From the NCBI GenBank assembly GCA_003255025.1, contig QANY01000091.1, positions 724,219 through 788,218 on the forward strand: DNA of 64,000 nucleotides, read 5' to 3'. Positions 34,205-47,560 of this stretch are shown here, piece by piece (position 1 is the first letter of the stretch; each line of letters starts with the position of its first letter). This stretch comes from Datisca glomerata. Its lineage: Eukaryota; Streptophyta; Magnoliopsida; Cucurbitales; Datiscaceae. Made by a program: the position numbers and the translations under genes. Below the pieces are notes generated by a model, which saw only the letters and a list, made by a program, of their open reading frames with translations, searched no databases and had not been told where the DNA came from.

Positions 34205-36148
34205 ACATGGCCTACTTGTTAGATATGACTCTACAGTAATATTATTAGAAATCTCGTTTAGAGTCATTCCACACCCAATTCCCACACACCTACTTGTTAG
34301 ATAGGCGTCCAAGGCACATGATGGTGATTCCAAAAATATTGTGGTAGTTTAGAGTTATGTTTGGATTTAAAAAAATTAAAAAAGGAAAAAAATTAGGAAG
34401 AGAAGAATAAGAAAATTAGTAGCACAATTAATTTGTTTAAGTTAGAATGTTGTCCAAGATTATTTAGATATACTCCTTTTTTGCAAATTATAAGGCTCCA
34501 ATGTCCCATCATTTATACTTAAGCTTAAAAGAGTGCTGGAACTGTTTTGTATTTGTGGCATTGGTGTCTGAGCTTTAGTTCAAATGTTTAATATGTTGTT
34601 TCATTCAATTATCATTTTGTACTTTAGGAAGGTTTGCTGTTTGCATGCTTTGATATTCCCTATTTGTGTTGTTCATTATAAGAGACCGGTACTTATCCTT
34701 CTCCTTAACACATATTTTTAAAGAGTGATCAGACTAAATTTTTTAATTTTATATGAATTTAGTTAAGTATTTGTTTATGTGCTACTTAAGTTAGACTGTT
34801 CGGTAAGATGCTTTGTTGGAGTATATGAGGGTTTTGTTGAAATGTTGCCTCACATCTTGGATATGACAATTATATGTTAGTTATAAAGTCTTAGTATCTC
34901 ATTCCTTAACGATTATTTTAAGAAGTGTTGCATAGTTTGACATGTGTTTAATATGTTGCTCGGTCATTTATCGTGTGTTGTGGCTTAGAAGGATGTGCTA
35001 AAATGTTATCACATATCGTCTGAACCTATCCACTTTGTGTCAGTTATAAAATTTTAGTTCTCTCTCTTTAACATTTTAAGAATTAAAACGAGTTGCTCTT
35101 TTCTACTTAGTATGGGGCTTGATTAGGTCTTTGTTTATGTCTCTTAGTTCGATTATTTGTGCCACATAAGTCGGTTGTTGTATGTTGAGTAAAGTTTGGT
35201 TGTGTTTGGTATATCGCGTAGTATGTTGTCGTAGTTTGAAGGGTGGCGTGTTAGAATTGTGTCTTACATCACCTAGTGTACCGGTTAAAAATGACTTAAT
35301 TCTCCTTTCAAATAAGTTTTAAGAGGTAGAACGAGCTAGTTTCTTCAACTTGATGTCTGAATTTAGTTAGATTAATGTTTATGTGCCCCTAATTCAATCA
35401 TTTTGTGCCACATAATTTAGTTGATATGAATAGCGTACGCCATTCAATGTATGTGTGTTATGTCACATAGTCAATTTTCATGTGTTATGGTTCCATGAGA
35501 ATGTGTATAAATGTGTCTTACATCATAAGATTTCGACCAACTCATGATAGTTAAAAGGTTCTAGTCACTCTATCCTGTAACACCTATGTTCTATAAGCTT
35601 ATCAACTGAGCTTTTCAACTATTTCTGTCACTATTTTTCTTTTTAGATTCTAAGGTCCAAAAGTAAGACACATTCTAACAACCAAGTGGAAGTTCTTTTT
35701 TACCGGCCTCAATTAAAATATCTAATGAATAAGGCGAGGCCAGCGAATTTTTTCCTAAACTCAATTTGTTTGATATAATAATAAAGAATAAATATTTTAT
35801 AGAATTATGTAAGCTTAAAGTTTGGATGAGTCAGATTGTATACAATTACGTTATTTCATTTTGAAGGGAACATATAATAGCAATTTGGCAAATATATAAA
35901 TTAAAAAGGGGTAAATATTACTATATATATAAACCATAAAATAGGGGGCAAGTACCCGTTAAAGGAAAAAAAATTGCCCCCTTATATTATAGGTGGCTCA
36001 CCCCTACTCCAACCTAGGTGTAGCTGTAAGTTGGCTGCTCAAGTAGGCACTCTTCCCTTCACGCATGCGGGGAAGAGACAAGCCGACCTCATTTGCAGGT
36101 GGAGTGAGTTAAGCGGGCATGGGAGGTATGCCTTTTTTATCTTTACAA
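34205..36148. other. Intergenic DNA with a degenerate repeat
   Basis: No recognisable gene. The part at 34680-35590 is a degenerate tandem repeat (separate entry). A GC-richer patch at about 35965-36130 (ggtggctcacccctactcca) is unidentified. Confidence 0.5.
34680..35590 (+). repeat. Degenerate tandem repeat, unit roughly 250 bp
   Basis: Recurring markers in the same order: cagttataaaattttagttctctctct (near 34876, 35036, 35280 and 35544), tttagttaag/gattaggt...tttgtttatgt (near 34771, 35131 and 35375), tttgtgccacataa (35158 and 35391) and tgtcttacatca. Spacing varies from about 160 to 360, so indels are frequent. It was not matched to any transposon class. Confidence 0.6.
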
Positions 36149-38012
36149 CGTTGAAATTATATTCACAAAATAGGATATAATAATTATTTATAAATACTTT
36201 ATTATTTCGTAGACATTGTATTACTAGATTTAATGGATGAATAAAAAAAATTTTATTAATTAAAGTGTATTTATAATCTATTCAAGTCGTAAAACTATTA
36301 TCAATCTACGAAGAATAAAGACTGAGTGATATTCCATACAAACTATTCTAAAATAGTTCAGAATGCCATTCACAATCTTAGGATTGATTAGGCAATCGAG
36401 TTCGATTATGACTGTTAAGTTGAATCAAATGATGCAAGTCTTAGGACATGGGAGTGGAGATTCTAACAGTTGACCTTGACATGTTATGGAACATGTTGAA
36501 TAGACTAGTAACAAATTAGTTTGGAGTAAAACCGTTTATCTAGCCTTAAATCTAATTGTTACACCTTAAGAAAATTTTTATAATTAACTTAATTCTAAGG
36601 TAAATATAAAACTTGACTTAGTTAGTTACAATCTTTGATACACCAAAAGAGTGAGTTCGAATTGCCGGACGATACCCCAGTTGTTGGGATCGTGATTCAA
36701 CTATGCTGGAATTGCGTGATTCACAGATATGAAAATTCGTGGTTAGATTACAATATGCAACAATATCATCTTATATTTTATTGATGGGTGTGTGGATAAA
36801 TCAACCTGGCCGGGTACTTGATGAAATGAATAATTGAATGAGACATGGAGAATTGTATGAGACAATTCACTTCAATGTCTTTCTTATTCATAGTCAATAA
36901 ATGAGTTAAGAAAATAATAACAAGAGGGGTAAACAATAATTTTATATCCCGTTCTTGTTACTAATATTCATGAAGGGTAATATGTTAAAATATTCTGTGG
37001 ACCGTGAAATAAAAGTGTTTATTTGCACCAATAGAAAATGTAGCGCGCATTAATCCAGAGTTTATTCGGCATCAGACCTATAGTAGAGTCGTACGATGTC
37101 AGGATTAAATAGGTCGGGAATTTATGGAGATAAATTGACCGAGTAGCTCATGAGGACAGATCCATTCGGTCTCAGGAGTAGTTCATGAGGACGGATCCAT
37201 TCGGTCTCAGGAGTAGCTCATGAGGACGGATCCATTCGATCTCAGGAGTAGCTCATGAGGACGGATCCATTCGGTCTCAGGAGTAGCTCATGAGGGCAGG
37301 AATAAAAAAAACAACATAAGTTAGACCAAAATGTGTTTTGAGCCCAAGATGTATTTCATGAACCCATATGTGATGGGTGCTATCACTTAATTAGTGAAGA
37401 GCAATTAATTGATATTTAAATTAATTCATTTATAATTTTCTAATTATTGAATAATTAGTAAATACGATAACTAAATTAATTAATTGATGGAGATCAATTT
37501 AATTTATCAATTTTGAATTGATGAATTTGGACACAATTTTTGCTTTAATCGGAGATGTAATTTTTGAAAATTATAGATTATGGGGGTAAATTTCAGAAAT
37601 TACACACATATATTTAGGTGATGACAATTTTCGACAATGTGAAAATTCCAAAAATTCTACATATTTAGGTGATGACATTAGGGTTGCATCACTAATTGTA
37701 TTTTTATATAAATCCCTACACAGAGCAGAAAAGAGTTTTTCTCCCTCCCCTGCTTGCCACCGAAATCTATAGAGGAGAAGAAAAATTTTGATTTTTTTCT
37801 TCAGTTGTTTTGAGAGCTCACACTCAATTCCTGATGAACATCGAATTGTTTCTACCTCTTTTGAATACGTTTAACTTTGTGTACATAATCAGATGTATGG
37901 TTTTAATATTTAATATGATTAAATTGGTTGATGTAAAAAAAATTTATATTCTGCCCACGAATCGTTCGTGGTTCAATGATTTTTTTCTCAAATTTTAAAA
38001 CCCCGTCTAACA
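36149..38012 (+). repeat. 5' LTR of the copia element
   Basis: It begins cgttgaaattat, where the 3' LTR has tgttggaattat, and ends gtctaaca before the primer site. A TATA box (ttttatataaatccc) lies at about 37703-37715. Compared with the 3' LTR it lacks about 130 bases after catcgaattg (near 37845) and carries an extra 35-bp tandem repeat. Confidence 0.85.
37142..37300 (+). repeat. 35-bp tandem repeat in the 5' LTR
   Basis: Units start at 37142, 37177, 37212 and 37247, with a partial one at 37282: agtagctcatgaggacgg followed by atccattcggtctcagg. Units differ by one or two bases. The 3' LTR has only one diverged equivalent (about 44510-44550). Confidence 0.95.
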
Positions 38013-38013
38013 A

Positions 38014-38026
38014 TTGGTATCAAAGC
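38014..38026 (+). other. Primer-binding site (initiator Met-tRNA)
   Basis: ttggtatcaaagc starts one base after the LTR end. It is the standard copia primer site. Confidence 0.85.
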
Positions 38027-39680
38027 CTTGGTTTCTTGATTATGCATATTCTATGATTAAACTACGCATCGTTGGATGTTGTGATTATTGGCAGATTTTT
38101 GTATGGAGATTCAAAATAGTTTTGAATATGATTATGAATGAATCATGATCTATTGGCTCTAGGCATTTTGTTTTTCAATTTTAGAATTGATGCACATCGA
38201 AATTGAGGTATAAGGTTTTATGTAATATTTTTTTCTTGCAAAAGTTGTATTTTTTTAAAATTCCATATAATCCATTGCCGTCTTAGAAAGTCACCACCGA
38301 AACCACCGCCGTCGCCGCTGCCACCACTACCGGTGCCTCCCCCTCCTGTTGTCCGTTGCCGTGCCCTACATGGTGATTAGGGTTTGTGAAACCCTAAGCA
38401 ATAACAATTAGGATTTAGGAAACTCTGTGATATTTCGAAAAACCCTAATCTCATCTTTTATCTTTTAAATTTTAAATTTTAAATTTTGGTTTTAAAGCGG
38501 ATAAAAGACAATTAAAATTCAAAAATAATTATTCATATTATCTATTTATCTTTTGAATTTTGAATTTAAAAGATAATCATCCATTTATCTTTTTATCTTT
38601 CGAATTTAAAATTTTAAAAGGATGTTAAAGAGATTATTTAATTAGGATTTTGACCAAAATTTTGAATTTTGAAAATGGGACTGCACTGTTGTAAAGAGTT
38701 ACAAAATTTATGGGACTTCCTGAAAGACAATAAGATAATTACGACGTCATGCAGACTAGTATTTAAATTAATTATAATTTATATATTATTTTTTTATGCG
38801 TTATAATTAAAAATGAGCCAATAGGGAGGTGAATTTTGAATGGATGATTTATTATAAATCTTGCATCATCATATAACGTGCCATATAGAAATAGGGATAT
38901 GCAAATATCAAAATGTCATGTAATATATACTTGCATCATTGTAGTTTAATTTATAATGGGTTATAATTTAAATACAATGTGAATTTCATAAAAGTTATAA
39001 ATTTTAAATTGGAATTTAAATTTTATAAAAGTTAATAATTTTTGAAACTTATTTTTTCAAAATAAATAAAGAGTTATAATTTTTGAAAAAACAATGAAAA
39101 ACAATTTTTCCAAAAACGAAGTGGGAATTCGTTTACATTGAAATGTTCTCAAGGTCCCCAACCCAAATTTGATCGTGGCACAATGAATGATTTTGAGCCT
39201 CTCTAGCGGTCCTCTCTTCAATGGGAGAAACTTGAGATTCGTGTTTCTCTGAGTCATCAAGTTAATTAAAAAGCTAAAGCTTGTAAAGAAAGTGATGAGG
39301 CATGACCGTTCCTAAACGGACTGTTAGTTCATGGCAACTTTTAAAGTTGATGCGTTAGTTAAACACTTAGACCGAAACACATTGGAATCCCTCATAGGGG
39401 GTAGTCAATGGGGCTAAGGTGATGAAAACCATTGGTGATTGGTTAAGCTAGATGTAGTGACATCTTGAAAAGCATTAACCGAACGAGAAGAGTCTCGATG
39501 TGATAAGAGGTAACTTAGATGGTCCTTAGATGAGAAAAACTATCGTTGTTGATCGTAACATCATGGAAGAAATATTTTTTATTGAATTTTTAAATATTTA
39601 AGTATTTACATCATGCATCATACTTTCTTAAATGATTGAGTATTTATTAACACCACTTTATTTATTTTTTTCGTTGATCA
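38027..39680 (+). other. Untranslated leader of the copia element
   Basis: No long reading frame. It contains a Pro/Ala-rich-looking GC patch (about 38280-38360) and repeated aaattttaaatttt. The block tggtgattagggtttgtgaaaccctaa (about 38370) recurs at 63820 in the element at the right edge, showing the two elements belong to related families. Confidence 0.65.
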
Positions 39681-39699
39681 TATGGCTATCCTCACTCTC

Positions 39700-42600
39700 A
39701 ACTATCTTAAACGCGAACAAACTTACTGATGAAAATTATGTGGATTGGAAATGTAATCTTGATATCGTACTAATGGTAGAAAAGTACAAGTTCATGCTCA
39801 CCACCCCTTGAATCGACTCAAGAGGAAAATGATGCTTATGCTTCTTGGTTGCGTTCTGATGAGATTGCCATGTGTTATATCTTAGCTTCTGTTAGTAATG
39901 TGTTGCAACAACAACATCGAAACATGGAAACTACTGCTGATATGATGTCGAACATCACCGAAATGTTCGGAGATCAACGTCATTAAGCCAAACAGACTAC
40001 TGTGTGAAACTTCATGAACTGCAGGATGAAACCTAGAACTCATGCCAAAGAACATATTATGTTGATCATTAGTTATCTGAATGAGATGAAGATCATGGGT
40101 GCTGAGGTAGATGACGAGACATAATTTAATATGATCCTTAAGACTTTGTGTGATACTTTTGAGAACTTAAACTTAATTATTTGATGAATAAGTTGAGGTA
40201 CTCACTTTTTGAGCTGATGCAGGAACTGCAAGCTGTTGAGACCCTGTTTCTGAAGGGCAAGAGGAAGATTGGAGAGGAAAACTTTAGTGAAAGCAAGTAT
40301 TCTACCTCTGGCACCAAAAAGAGACACATGAGAGGTCTAAAGAAGGCGAAGAAGCAAAAGTGGACAAGTCGAAAGACAAGTGTCATCATTGTGGAGCCGC
40401 TGGCCATTGGAAATGCAACTGCCCAAACTATCTCAAGGAGTTGAGATCTAAAGGTATAGTACTTGTTACTGAGGCCTGTTATGTGGTTGACTCTACTTTT
40501 TCATGAATTATAGACTCTACAACGACTAATCATATATGTGGTTCCCTACAGGGGTTCAGGGAAATCAGAAGGTTTGATGAGGGCGAGTTCAGCTTCCATT
40601 AGGGAAATAGAGCACTAGTATTGATCGTATCTTTGAAAACTATTAAATTGTCATTTGATAACAATTTTATGGTTTTACGTGATGTTTATTATATCCTGAT
40701 TTTTGTGAAGAACCTTATTTCAGTAGATAGTTTAATTGAGCAAGGATTCAGTTTGAATTTCATTAATAAAGATATTGGTATATTTAGAAATGATTGCTTA
40801 ATTACTACTACATGTTTAATAAATAAATTGTTTTACGTAAAACCGATAGTTCCAATTATATGTGACACTGAAGTGAATGTTAATCCATAAATGAATAGTA
40901 AAAGGTTGAAGTCTGACTCAACCAATCTGACCTAAATGTGCAACTTACGTCATGGCCACATTGACCTAGACAGGATTAAAAGACTTGCAAAGCATGGTCC
41001 ATTGCAAACTTTAAGTGTGAGATCACTACCCACATGTGAATCTTGTATAGTAGGTAAAATGACCAAGAGACCCTTCTTTAGTGAAGGGTGAAAGAGTCAC
41101 TCAATGTCTCAAACTCGTACATAGTTATGTGTGTGGGCCATTGAATATCCAAGTAAGAGGAGGTTATGAATACTTCGTAACCTTTACTGATAACTACTCA
41201 CGTTTTGGACATGTTTATCTAATGCACCAAAAGTCTCAAATCTTTGAAAAGTTCAAAGAGTACAAGACTATGGTCAGTAATCAATTAGAGAAATAAATCA
41301 AAACGCTACGATCTGATCGTGGTAGAGAGTACTTGCTAGGAGAGATCAAATATTTTATTAAGAAAGAATGTATTCTTTTTCAGCTTACAGCACCTGACAC
41401 TCCAAAATAGAAAGATGTGTTAGAGAAAAGGAATTGAACTCTGATAGATATGGTTAGATTCATGATGAGTTACGCATCCCTCCCAGATTCGTTCTGGAGA
41501 TATGCTTTGAAAACAGCAGCATACATTTTGTATCAAGTTCTATCAAAAACCTTGCCTGGCACGCCATATGAAAGATGGACTGGATGAAAGTTGTCCATTA
41601 GCCTCTTTAGAATATGGGGGTACCCAACATATGTTCTGAAATAGAAAACAGGCAAGTTGGCCCGTCGATCAAAATTGTGCATGTTTGTAGGATATCCCAA
41701 AAGAATGAAAGGGTATGTCTTTTATAGTCCGACTAACAAGAAAACATTTGTAAGCACGAATGCATGTTTTCTTAAAGAAGACTATATAAGAAGTGTGAAG
41801 CCGAGAAGCACTCATGTGCTAGAGGAATTATTGAGTAGGAGGACATCGACATAGTGGGGGTGAGAGCCTATGAAGCCTCGACATAGTGGGAGGGTTGAAA
41901 GACAGCCTGGGAGGTACATGTCCTATAGAGATACCTTAACAGCAGTCTCAAATAATGATCATGATAAACCTGTCTCATACTCACAAGTCATGCCTGGTCC
42001 TGAAGCAAATCTATGGCAAGAAGTCATTAACGTTGAGATACATTTGATATACTCGAACAAAGTCTGAAAACTTGTAGATACTCCTAAAGGGGTAAAACTT
42101 GTATGGTTTAAATGGATCTATAAGAAAAAGAGAGGTTCAGATGAAAATGTGGAGACATTCAAAGCTAGGCTACTAATCAAGGGCTACACCTAAAATGAAG
42201 GTATAAACTATTAGGATACCTTCTCGCTGGTGGCCATGCTTAAATCCATATGAATCCTCATGTCCATTGTTGCTGCCCTCGATTAGGAAATCTAGCAAAT
42301 GGATGTCAAGACTGCTTTTCTGAATGACAATATTGAAGAGCGCATTTATATGACTCAACCAGACGGGATCATGGAGAAAGGCCAAGATGGTAAGGTTTGC
42401 GAACTGTTGAAGTCTATTTGTTTACTTAAGCAAGCGTTACGGACATGAAATATTAGATTCGACAAAATTGTTAAGAACTTTAATTTTGAACAGTTAGTGG
42501 AAGAAGGATATGTATATAAGCTGATACACAAAAGGAAAGTGGTTTTTCTAGTCTTGTACGTAGATGATATTCTACTCATAGGGAATGCTGTAGGAAAATT

Positions 42601-43500
42601 CTATGATGTTAAGATTTGGCTTGAAAAGTAATTTGATATGAATGATCTTGGAGAATATGCATTTATCCTAGGTATTCATATCTTTTGGGATCGGAAGAAC
42701 AGATAATTGACACTGTTTCAAGCATCTTATATTGATAAGGTGATGGATCGCTTCAATATGCAAGATATCAAGAAGAGATATCTTCTTTTAAGACATGGAA
42801 TCAGCCTATCCAAGGAGCAGTCTCCCAAGGTTCTTGAAGAAGAGGAAGACATGAGAAAGATTCTCTATACCTCAGCCCTAGGAAGTCTCATGTATGTGCT
42901 GCTTTGCACTAGGCTAGACATTTGCTACGCAGTGGACGTGGTGAGTCGTTTCCAATCTAATCTTGGAATCGAGCATTGAAATGTCATCAAGCATATCCTT
43001 AAGTATCGTAGGAGGACAAGGAACTACATATTTGTGTATTCAAATACTGACTTGAATATGATGGGGTACACTGATTCTGACTTCCAAGAAGACAATGATT
43101 TTAGGAGGTCCACTTCAGGTTCGTGTTCATCCTGAATGGTGGAGCAATTATATGAAGAAGTATCAAGCAATTGCAATGCTGATTCTACCATGGAAGCTGA
43201 ATATGTGGAAGCTTGTGAAGCTGCTAAGGAGCTTGTATAGTTTAGAAAGTTATTGAAAACTATGAAAGTTGTTCCAGAAACTGACAAGCCCATGACACTT
43301 TATTGCTATAATAGCGGGGCTGTAGCGAATTCAAATGAACCAAAGAGCCACTAAAGATCTAAACACATAAAGCGTAAGCATCACCTAATAAGAGAGATTG
43401 TTCAACGTGGAGATGTTGTAGTAACACACATATTGACGGTTAACAACCTAGCAAATCCATTCACGAATATTTCAAGCAGTAACGTCTTTGATGGTCATCT
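39700..43500 (+). pseudogene. Copia gag-pol polyprotein, many stops and shifts
   Basis: Gag starts near 39715 (KLTDENYVDWKCNLDIVLM). An intact-looking CCHC knuckle is at about 40376-40435 (CHHCGAAGHWKCNC). The protease site reads IIDSTTTNHIC at about 40508, so the usual DSG has lost its glycine. The pre-integrase block has HIDLDRIKRLAKHG and CESCIVGKMTKRPF (about 40960-41075); the integrase core has VCGPLNIQVRGGYEYFVTF and DNYSRF (about 41130-41205). RT carries the catalytic LYVDDILLIGN (about 42555) and FDMNDLGEYAFILGIHI. The end reads YTSALGSLMYVLLCTRLDIC and RNase H (MEAEYVEACEAAKEL about 43190; GDVVVTHI). The polyprotein would normally be cut into the particle, replication and integration proteins; this copy is dead. 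Confidence 0.85.
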
Positions 43501-43540
43501 AGAGGGCATGAGGTATGAGATTGTACACACCTACTTTAGT

Positions 43541-43553
43541 CCAAGTGGGAGAA
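43541..43553 (+). other. Polypurine tract
   Basis: ccaagtgggagaa directly precedes the 3' LTR, where plus-strand synthesis would be primed. Confidence 0.75.
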
Positions 43554-45396
43554 TGTTGGAATTATGTCCATAAAATAAAGTGTAATAACTATTTATGAGT
43601 ATTTAGTTATTTCTCAGACATTTTGTATTATTGAATTTAATGAATGAATTAAACTTTTTCTATTAATTAAAGTGTATTTATAATTTATTCAAGTTCTGAA
43701 ATATATTGTCAACGTAAGAAAAGTAAAGACTGAAGGCAATAGAATCTGATTATGACTATTAGGTTGAACCGAAGGATGTCGGTCTTGGGGCATGGGAGTG
43801 ATGACTCTAATGGTTGACCTAGATATGTTATAGAACATGTTGAATAGACTAGTAACAAATTAGTTTGGAATAAAATCGTTTATCTAGCTCTAAATATAAT
43901 TGTTATACCTTAAGGGTATTTACATAATTACCTTAATCTTAAGGTGAATAAGAAACTTGACCTAGTTAGTTATGATCTTTGATACGCTAAAAGAGTGAGT
44001 TTGAATTACCGAACAATACCTCAGTTGTTGGGATCATGATTCAACTATGTTGGAGTTGCGTGATTCACATATATGAAAATTTGTGGCTAGATTGCAATAT
44101 GCAACAATATCACATTATGCTTTATTGATGGGTGTGTGGATAAATCAATCTGGCCAGGTACTCGATGAAATAAATCATTGAATAAGATATGTGGGATTGT
44201 ACTAAACAATTCATTATTATGTCTTTCTTATTCACAGTCAATAAAGGAGTTGAGGAAATAATAACAAGAGAGGTAAAATAGTAACTTTACATCTCACGCT
44301 TGTTACTGATATTCATGAAGGGTAATATGTTAAAATATTCTGTGGGCCGTGAAATAAAAATATTTATTTGCACAAATAGAAAATTTAGCGTGCATGGATC
44401 CAGAGTTGATTCGGCATCAGACCTATAGTGGAGTCGTACGATGTCAAGATTAAATAGGTCGAGAATTTATGGAGATAATTTTGTCGAGTATTTGAGTCTC
44501 ATAGTTTTATTCATGTGGGTCTATTAGGTCTCAGGCGTAGCTTGTGAGGACATGAATAAAAGAGACAACGTTAGCTAGACCAAAATATGTTTTGGGGCCG
44601 AGATGCATTTCCTGAACCCATGTGCGATCGGTGTTGTCACTTAAATAGTGATCAGCAATTAATTCATATTCAAATTAATTAAATTTTATTTTTTAATTAT
44701 TGCATAATTAGTAAATAAGATCAATTAATTAATTAATCTCCATCAATTAATTTAATTTATCAATTTTAGATTGATGAATTTAGACACAATATTGACTTTT
44801 TAACGGGAGATGCAATTTTCGATAATTTTAGATTATGGGGATGAATTTTAGAATTACACATATATTGGATGTATGTGAAAATTCCAAAAATTCTATATAT
44901 TTAAGTGATGGCATTAGGATTGCCTTACTAATTGTACTTTGATACAAAACTCTTGCATAGTGTGTGATTATACAGAGCAGAAAATAGTTTCTCTCGATCC
45001 AATGCATGCCGCCGAAATCTATAGAGGAGAAGGAAAAATTTTATTTTTCTTCTTCAGTTATTTTGAGATCCCACACTCAATTCTTGATGAACATCCAATT
45101 GAGATATACTTCTTAATCCTACGAATGGTTGTTGGTGTAAAGATCGGTTCGAGTTCTACGAAGAACAAAGAATACGAGACGAATAATAGGATTCCACCAA
45201 ATCAGAATTTCTCTAATACAAGAAAGGTATAAAATTATTTTTACCTCTTTTGAATACGTTTAACTTTATATGCATAGTTGGATGTATGGTTTTAAATTAA
45301 TATGATTAAATTGGTTGATGTAAAAAATTTATATTCCGCCCACGAATTGTTCGTGCTTCAATGATTTTTCTTAAAATTTTAAAACCCGATCCAACA
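43554..45396 (+). repeat. 3' LTR of the copia element
   Basis: It starts TGTTGGAATTATG and ends GATCCAACA, giving a short terminal inverted repeat (tgttgga/tccaaca). It aligns with the 5' LTR throughout. The TATA site is degraded (ctttgatacaaaac, about 44938). Confidence 0.9.
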
Positions 45397-45664
45397 CCCG
45401 ACCTTTTTGCTTTGAGCTTTTGACAAGAATGATCATATTATAAAAATAATAGGACCCTTGAAAAATATTAAAAGCAAATATAGCCATTTAACTAATGTTA
45501 TATAGTAAGTGAAATACCGAATTTCAAAAATACCATTGTTATATTTAAAAGAAACTAACGCATGCAAAACCTTAAAAATGGGAATCTTGTAAATTAAGAA
45601 TATAAGGGTCATTCTTGTATGTAAAACATCTTGAAATAGGCTATAGACTACAATTTTCACTTTA

Positions 45665-46570
45665 CTTTCTGGTGGGCTTGGTCTTTTTATCTCTCTAACT
45701 CCCTTTTGACTTGGATCACCTCATCGACACTTATATACTTTTGTACCATGGTCTGCAGCTTCGTGAGGGAGACAATGTCATACTTGGCCTTAGACCACCC
45801 CATCTTCTGGTAGTCGATCTCACTTCAAAGTACAACCATGGGAGTATCCTCACTCGCATTGTCAACCTGTAAGGTTTCCAAGTTGAAGCGGGTCATGTAA
45901 TCCTATAGGGCTTCACCGGGCCTTTGCCTAGCGGTCATCATATAAGACGCAGATATTCTCCGCTCTCATCTCCTCAAAAGCTATCCAGCAAATAGCTTAG
46001 AGATCTTGAGAAAAGACTGGATGAAATTGGGCTTCAGTTGTCTGATCCATTTCTATGGCCGCTGAGTGTCAAACGGAACACCTTACACATCACAAGTTCT
46101 GCGACATGGTACAGGTCCATCCATACCTCAAATGCCTCTAGGTGCTCGAATGGATCCTTGGTTCCACTGTAGAGGGAAATGCAATACATCTTAAACTTGG
46201 GTGGCGGCTTTAGCCCTTGGTATTTCTACAGAGAACGGAAACTCTGTTTGTCCCAAAACATTTCTACGAAGGCTTTGGTAGTCTGCTTCCGCTCTCTTTT
46301 CAGCTCATCTATATGTGCTGCTTATATATTTGGGACCACAATTCAGAGCTTTATGCATCGTTACCCATTATATCCATTGTCTTGGTCACCTTTAATGACT
46401 CATCTTCCATAACTTTCATTCGCTCATCTAGGGCGTATTTGTCCTTCTGTCCTCAAGGATCTATAGAGAGAACCTATATTCTTTCTTGGTCCTGTCTATC
46501 TCTCATCTCTCGTGTTTGGGAGCAAAAGGCAGCGGGATGAGGCTGACGATGCAGAGGAATAACACTCGTA
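45665..46570 (-). pseudogene. Ty3/gypsy gag fragment, minus strand
   Basis: It reads right to left. About 46200-46060: KFKMYCISLYSGTKDPFEHL, FEVWMDLYHVAELVMCK and VFRLTLSGH. About 45935-45840: RQRPGEAL, one stop, DYMTRFNLETLQVDNASE. About 45820-45720: MGWSKAKYDIVSLTKLQ and KYISVDEV. This is the conserved gag core of plant gypsy elements. Stops and shifts interrupt it. Nothing of pol is seen on the left, where the copia LTR begins, so that copia element or a deletion has removed it. The Ser/Leu-rich plus-strand frames here are shadows. Confidence 0.75.
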
Positions 46571-47302
46571 AGTAGTAGGGAAAGTCTTTGGCGTAAGACA
46601 TGGCTACTATTTGGGTGAGTGCTTCCATGTCTTTCCTTAGCCTCTTGACCATCATGAAGAGTGAGGACACCATGACTTTCTTTTTCCTCTGTGTTGGTTA
46701 TAATGGGGGTTAGGTCTCTTCGTGGAGAGGTTGAAAGTTGATCTTCTCACTCGTTAGGTATTTCATCAGAATGGGATGATGAAGTTGATCTTATATTTCT
46801 TTCTACTCACAACGGAAAGAGATTCAACTGTAAAAACCTTAAAAACTGAAAAGGCTTACAATCATTCCCATACGTCAACTATTGATGCTGAGATCTGAAC
46901 AGTACAAGTGTCCACATTGACGAGCCATTATCCTACGCACCACGTATTAAAGAACCCAAATAAAGAGGGTTATCGGGGGTGATTTCCTCACTTATGGGCA
47001 TCCAATTCTTAATTTAGAAGTGTAGAGTGAATTCAGTAGATGTTTTCTAAGTCAAAATGAGCATACCTTTGAATAATGTTCCAAATTGATCTCATTGGCT
47101 GAGAGCGGGAGTGAGATTTAATGCCCTTGTTCACCAAGTTGACATAAATTAAACTTGAGTGGACTTGAGGGAGACACTTTTAACATGGAGAGTCATAATT
47201 GAACAGAGTCACCGTAGATCCAATTACACGGAGGCATGTGGAAGCTTGCTTTCGACTGGCAATGCTTAGAGTTACGTGGGCGCGGGGTCCCCCACGCTGC
47301 CC

Positions 47303-47361
47303 AACCACAAAGGCAGAAACTGCACGCTCCCCAACCATAAAGGCAGAAACTGCATGCTCCC
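47303..47361 (+). repeat. 29-bp direct repeat, two copies
   Basis: Two copies of accacaaaggcagaaactgc plus acgctcccc, one directly after the other, with a few differences. Confidence 0.85.
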
Positions 47362-47425
47362 CGTTCATGGACACGTACTAGCAACTCTGAGATGTCCCCC
47401 TTTTAGCTCTTGGTTCTTTTGTTAT

Positions 47426-47560
47426 GACCTCAAGCACTGGTCCGGTAGCCCTGACCTCAAGCACTGGTCTGGTAGCCCCGACCTCAAGCACTGGTCTGGT
47501 AGCCCCGACCTCAAGCACTATTCTGGTAGCCCCGACCTCAAGCGCTGGTCTGAGTCACTT
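47426..47560 (+). repeat. 27-bp tandem repeat, five copies
   Basis: Units start at 47426, 47453, 47480, 47507 and 47534 (gacctcaagcactggtctgg plus tagcccc). The last unit is diverged. Because 27 is a multiple of three, all frames across it stay open, which explains the repetitive reading frames there. I do not think it is coding. Confidence 0.95.

Larger units (their letters stand above)
36149..45396 (+). mobile_element. Ty1/copia retrotransposon, full layout but inactivated
   Basis: Two LTRs of about 1.85 kb flank a Met-tRNA primer site, a long leader, and gag, protease, integrase, RT and RNase H in copia order, then a purine tract. The coding part has dozens of stops and shifts. LTR divergence is clear by eye. 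I saw no matching target duplication (tacaa on the left, cccga on the right). Confidence 0.9.

Noticed and set aside
46217..46540. 107-residue plus-strand frame
   Set aside because: Opposite strand to the gypsy gag core, which has recognisable motifs.
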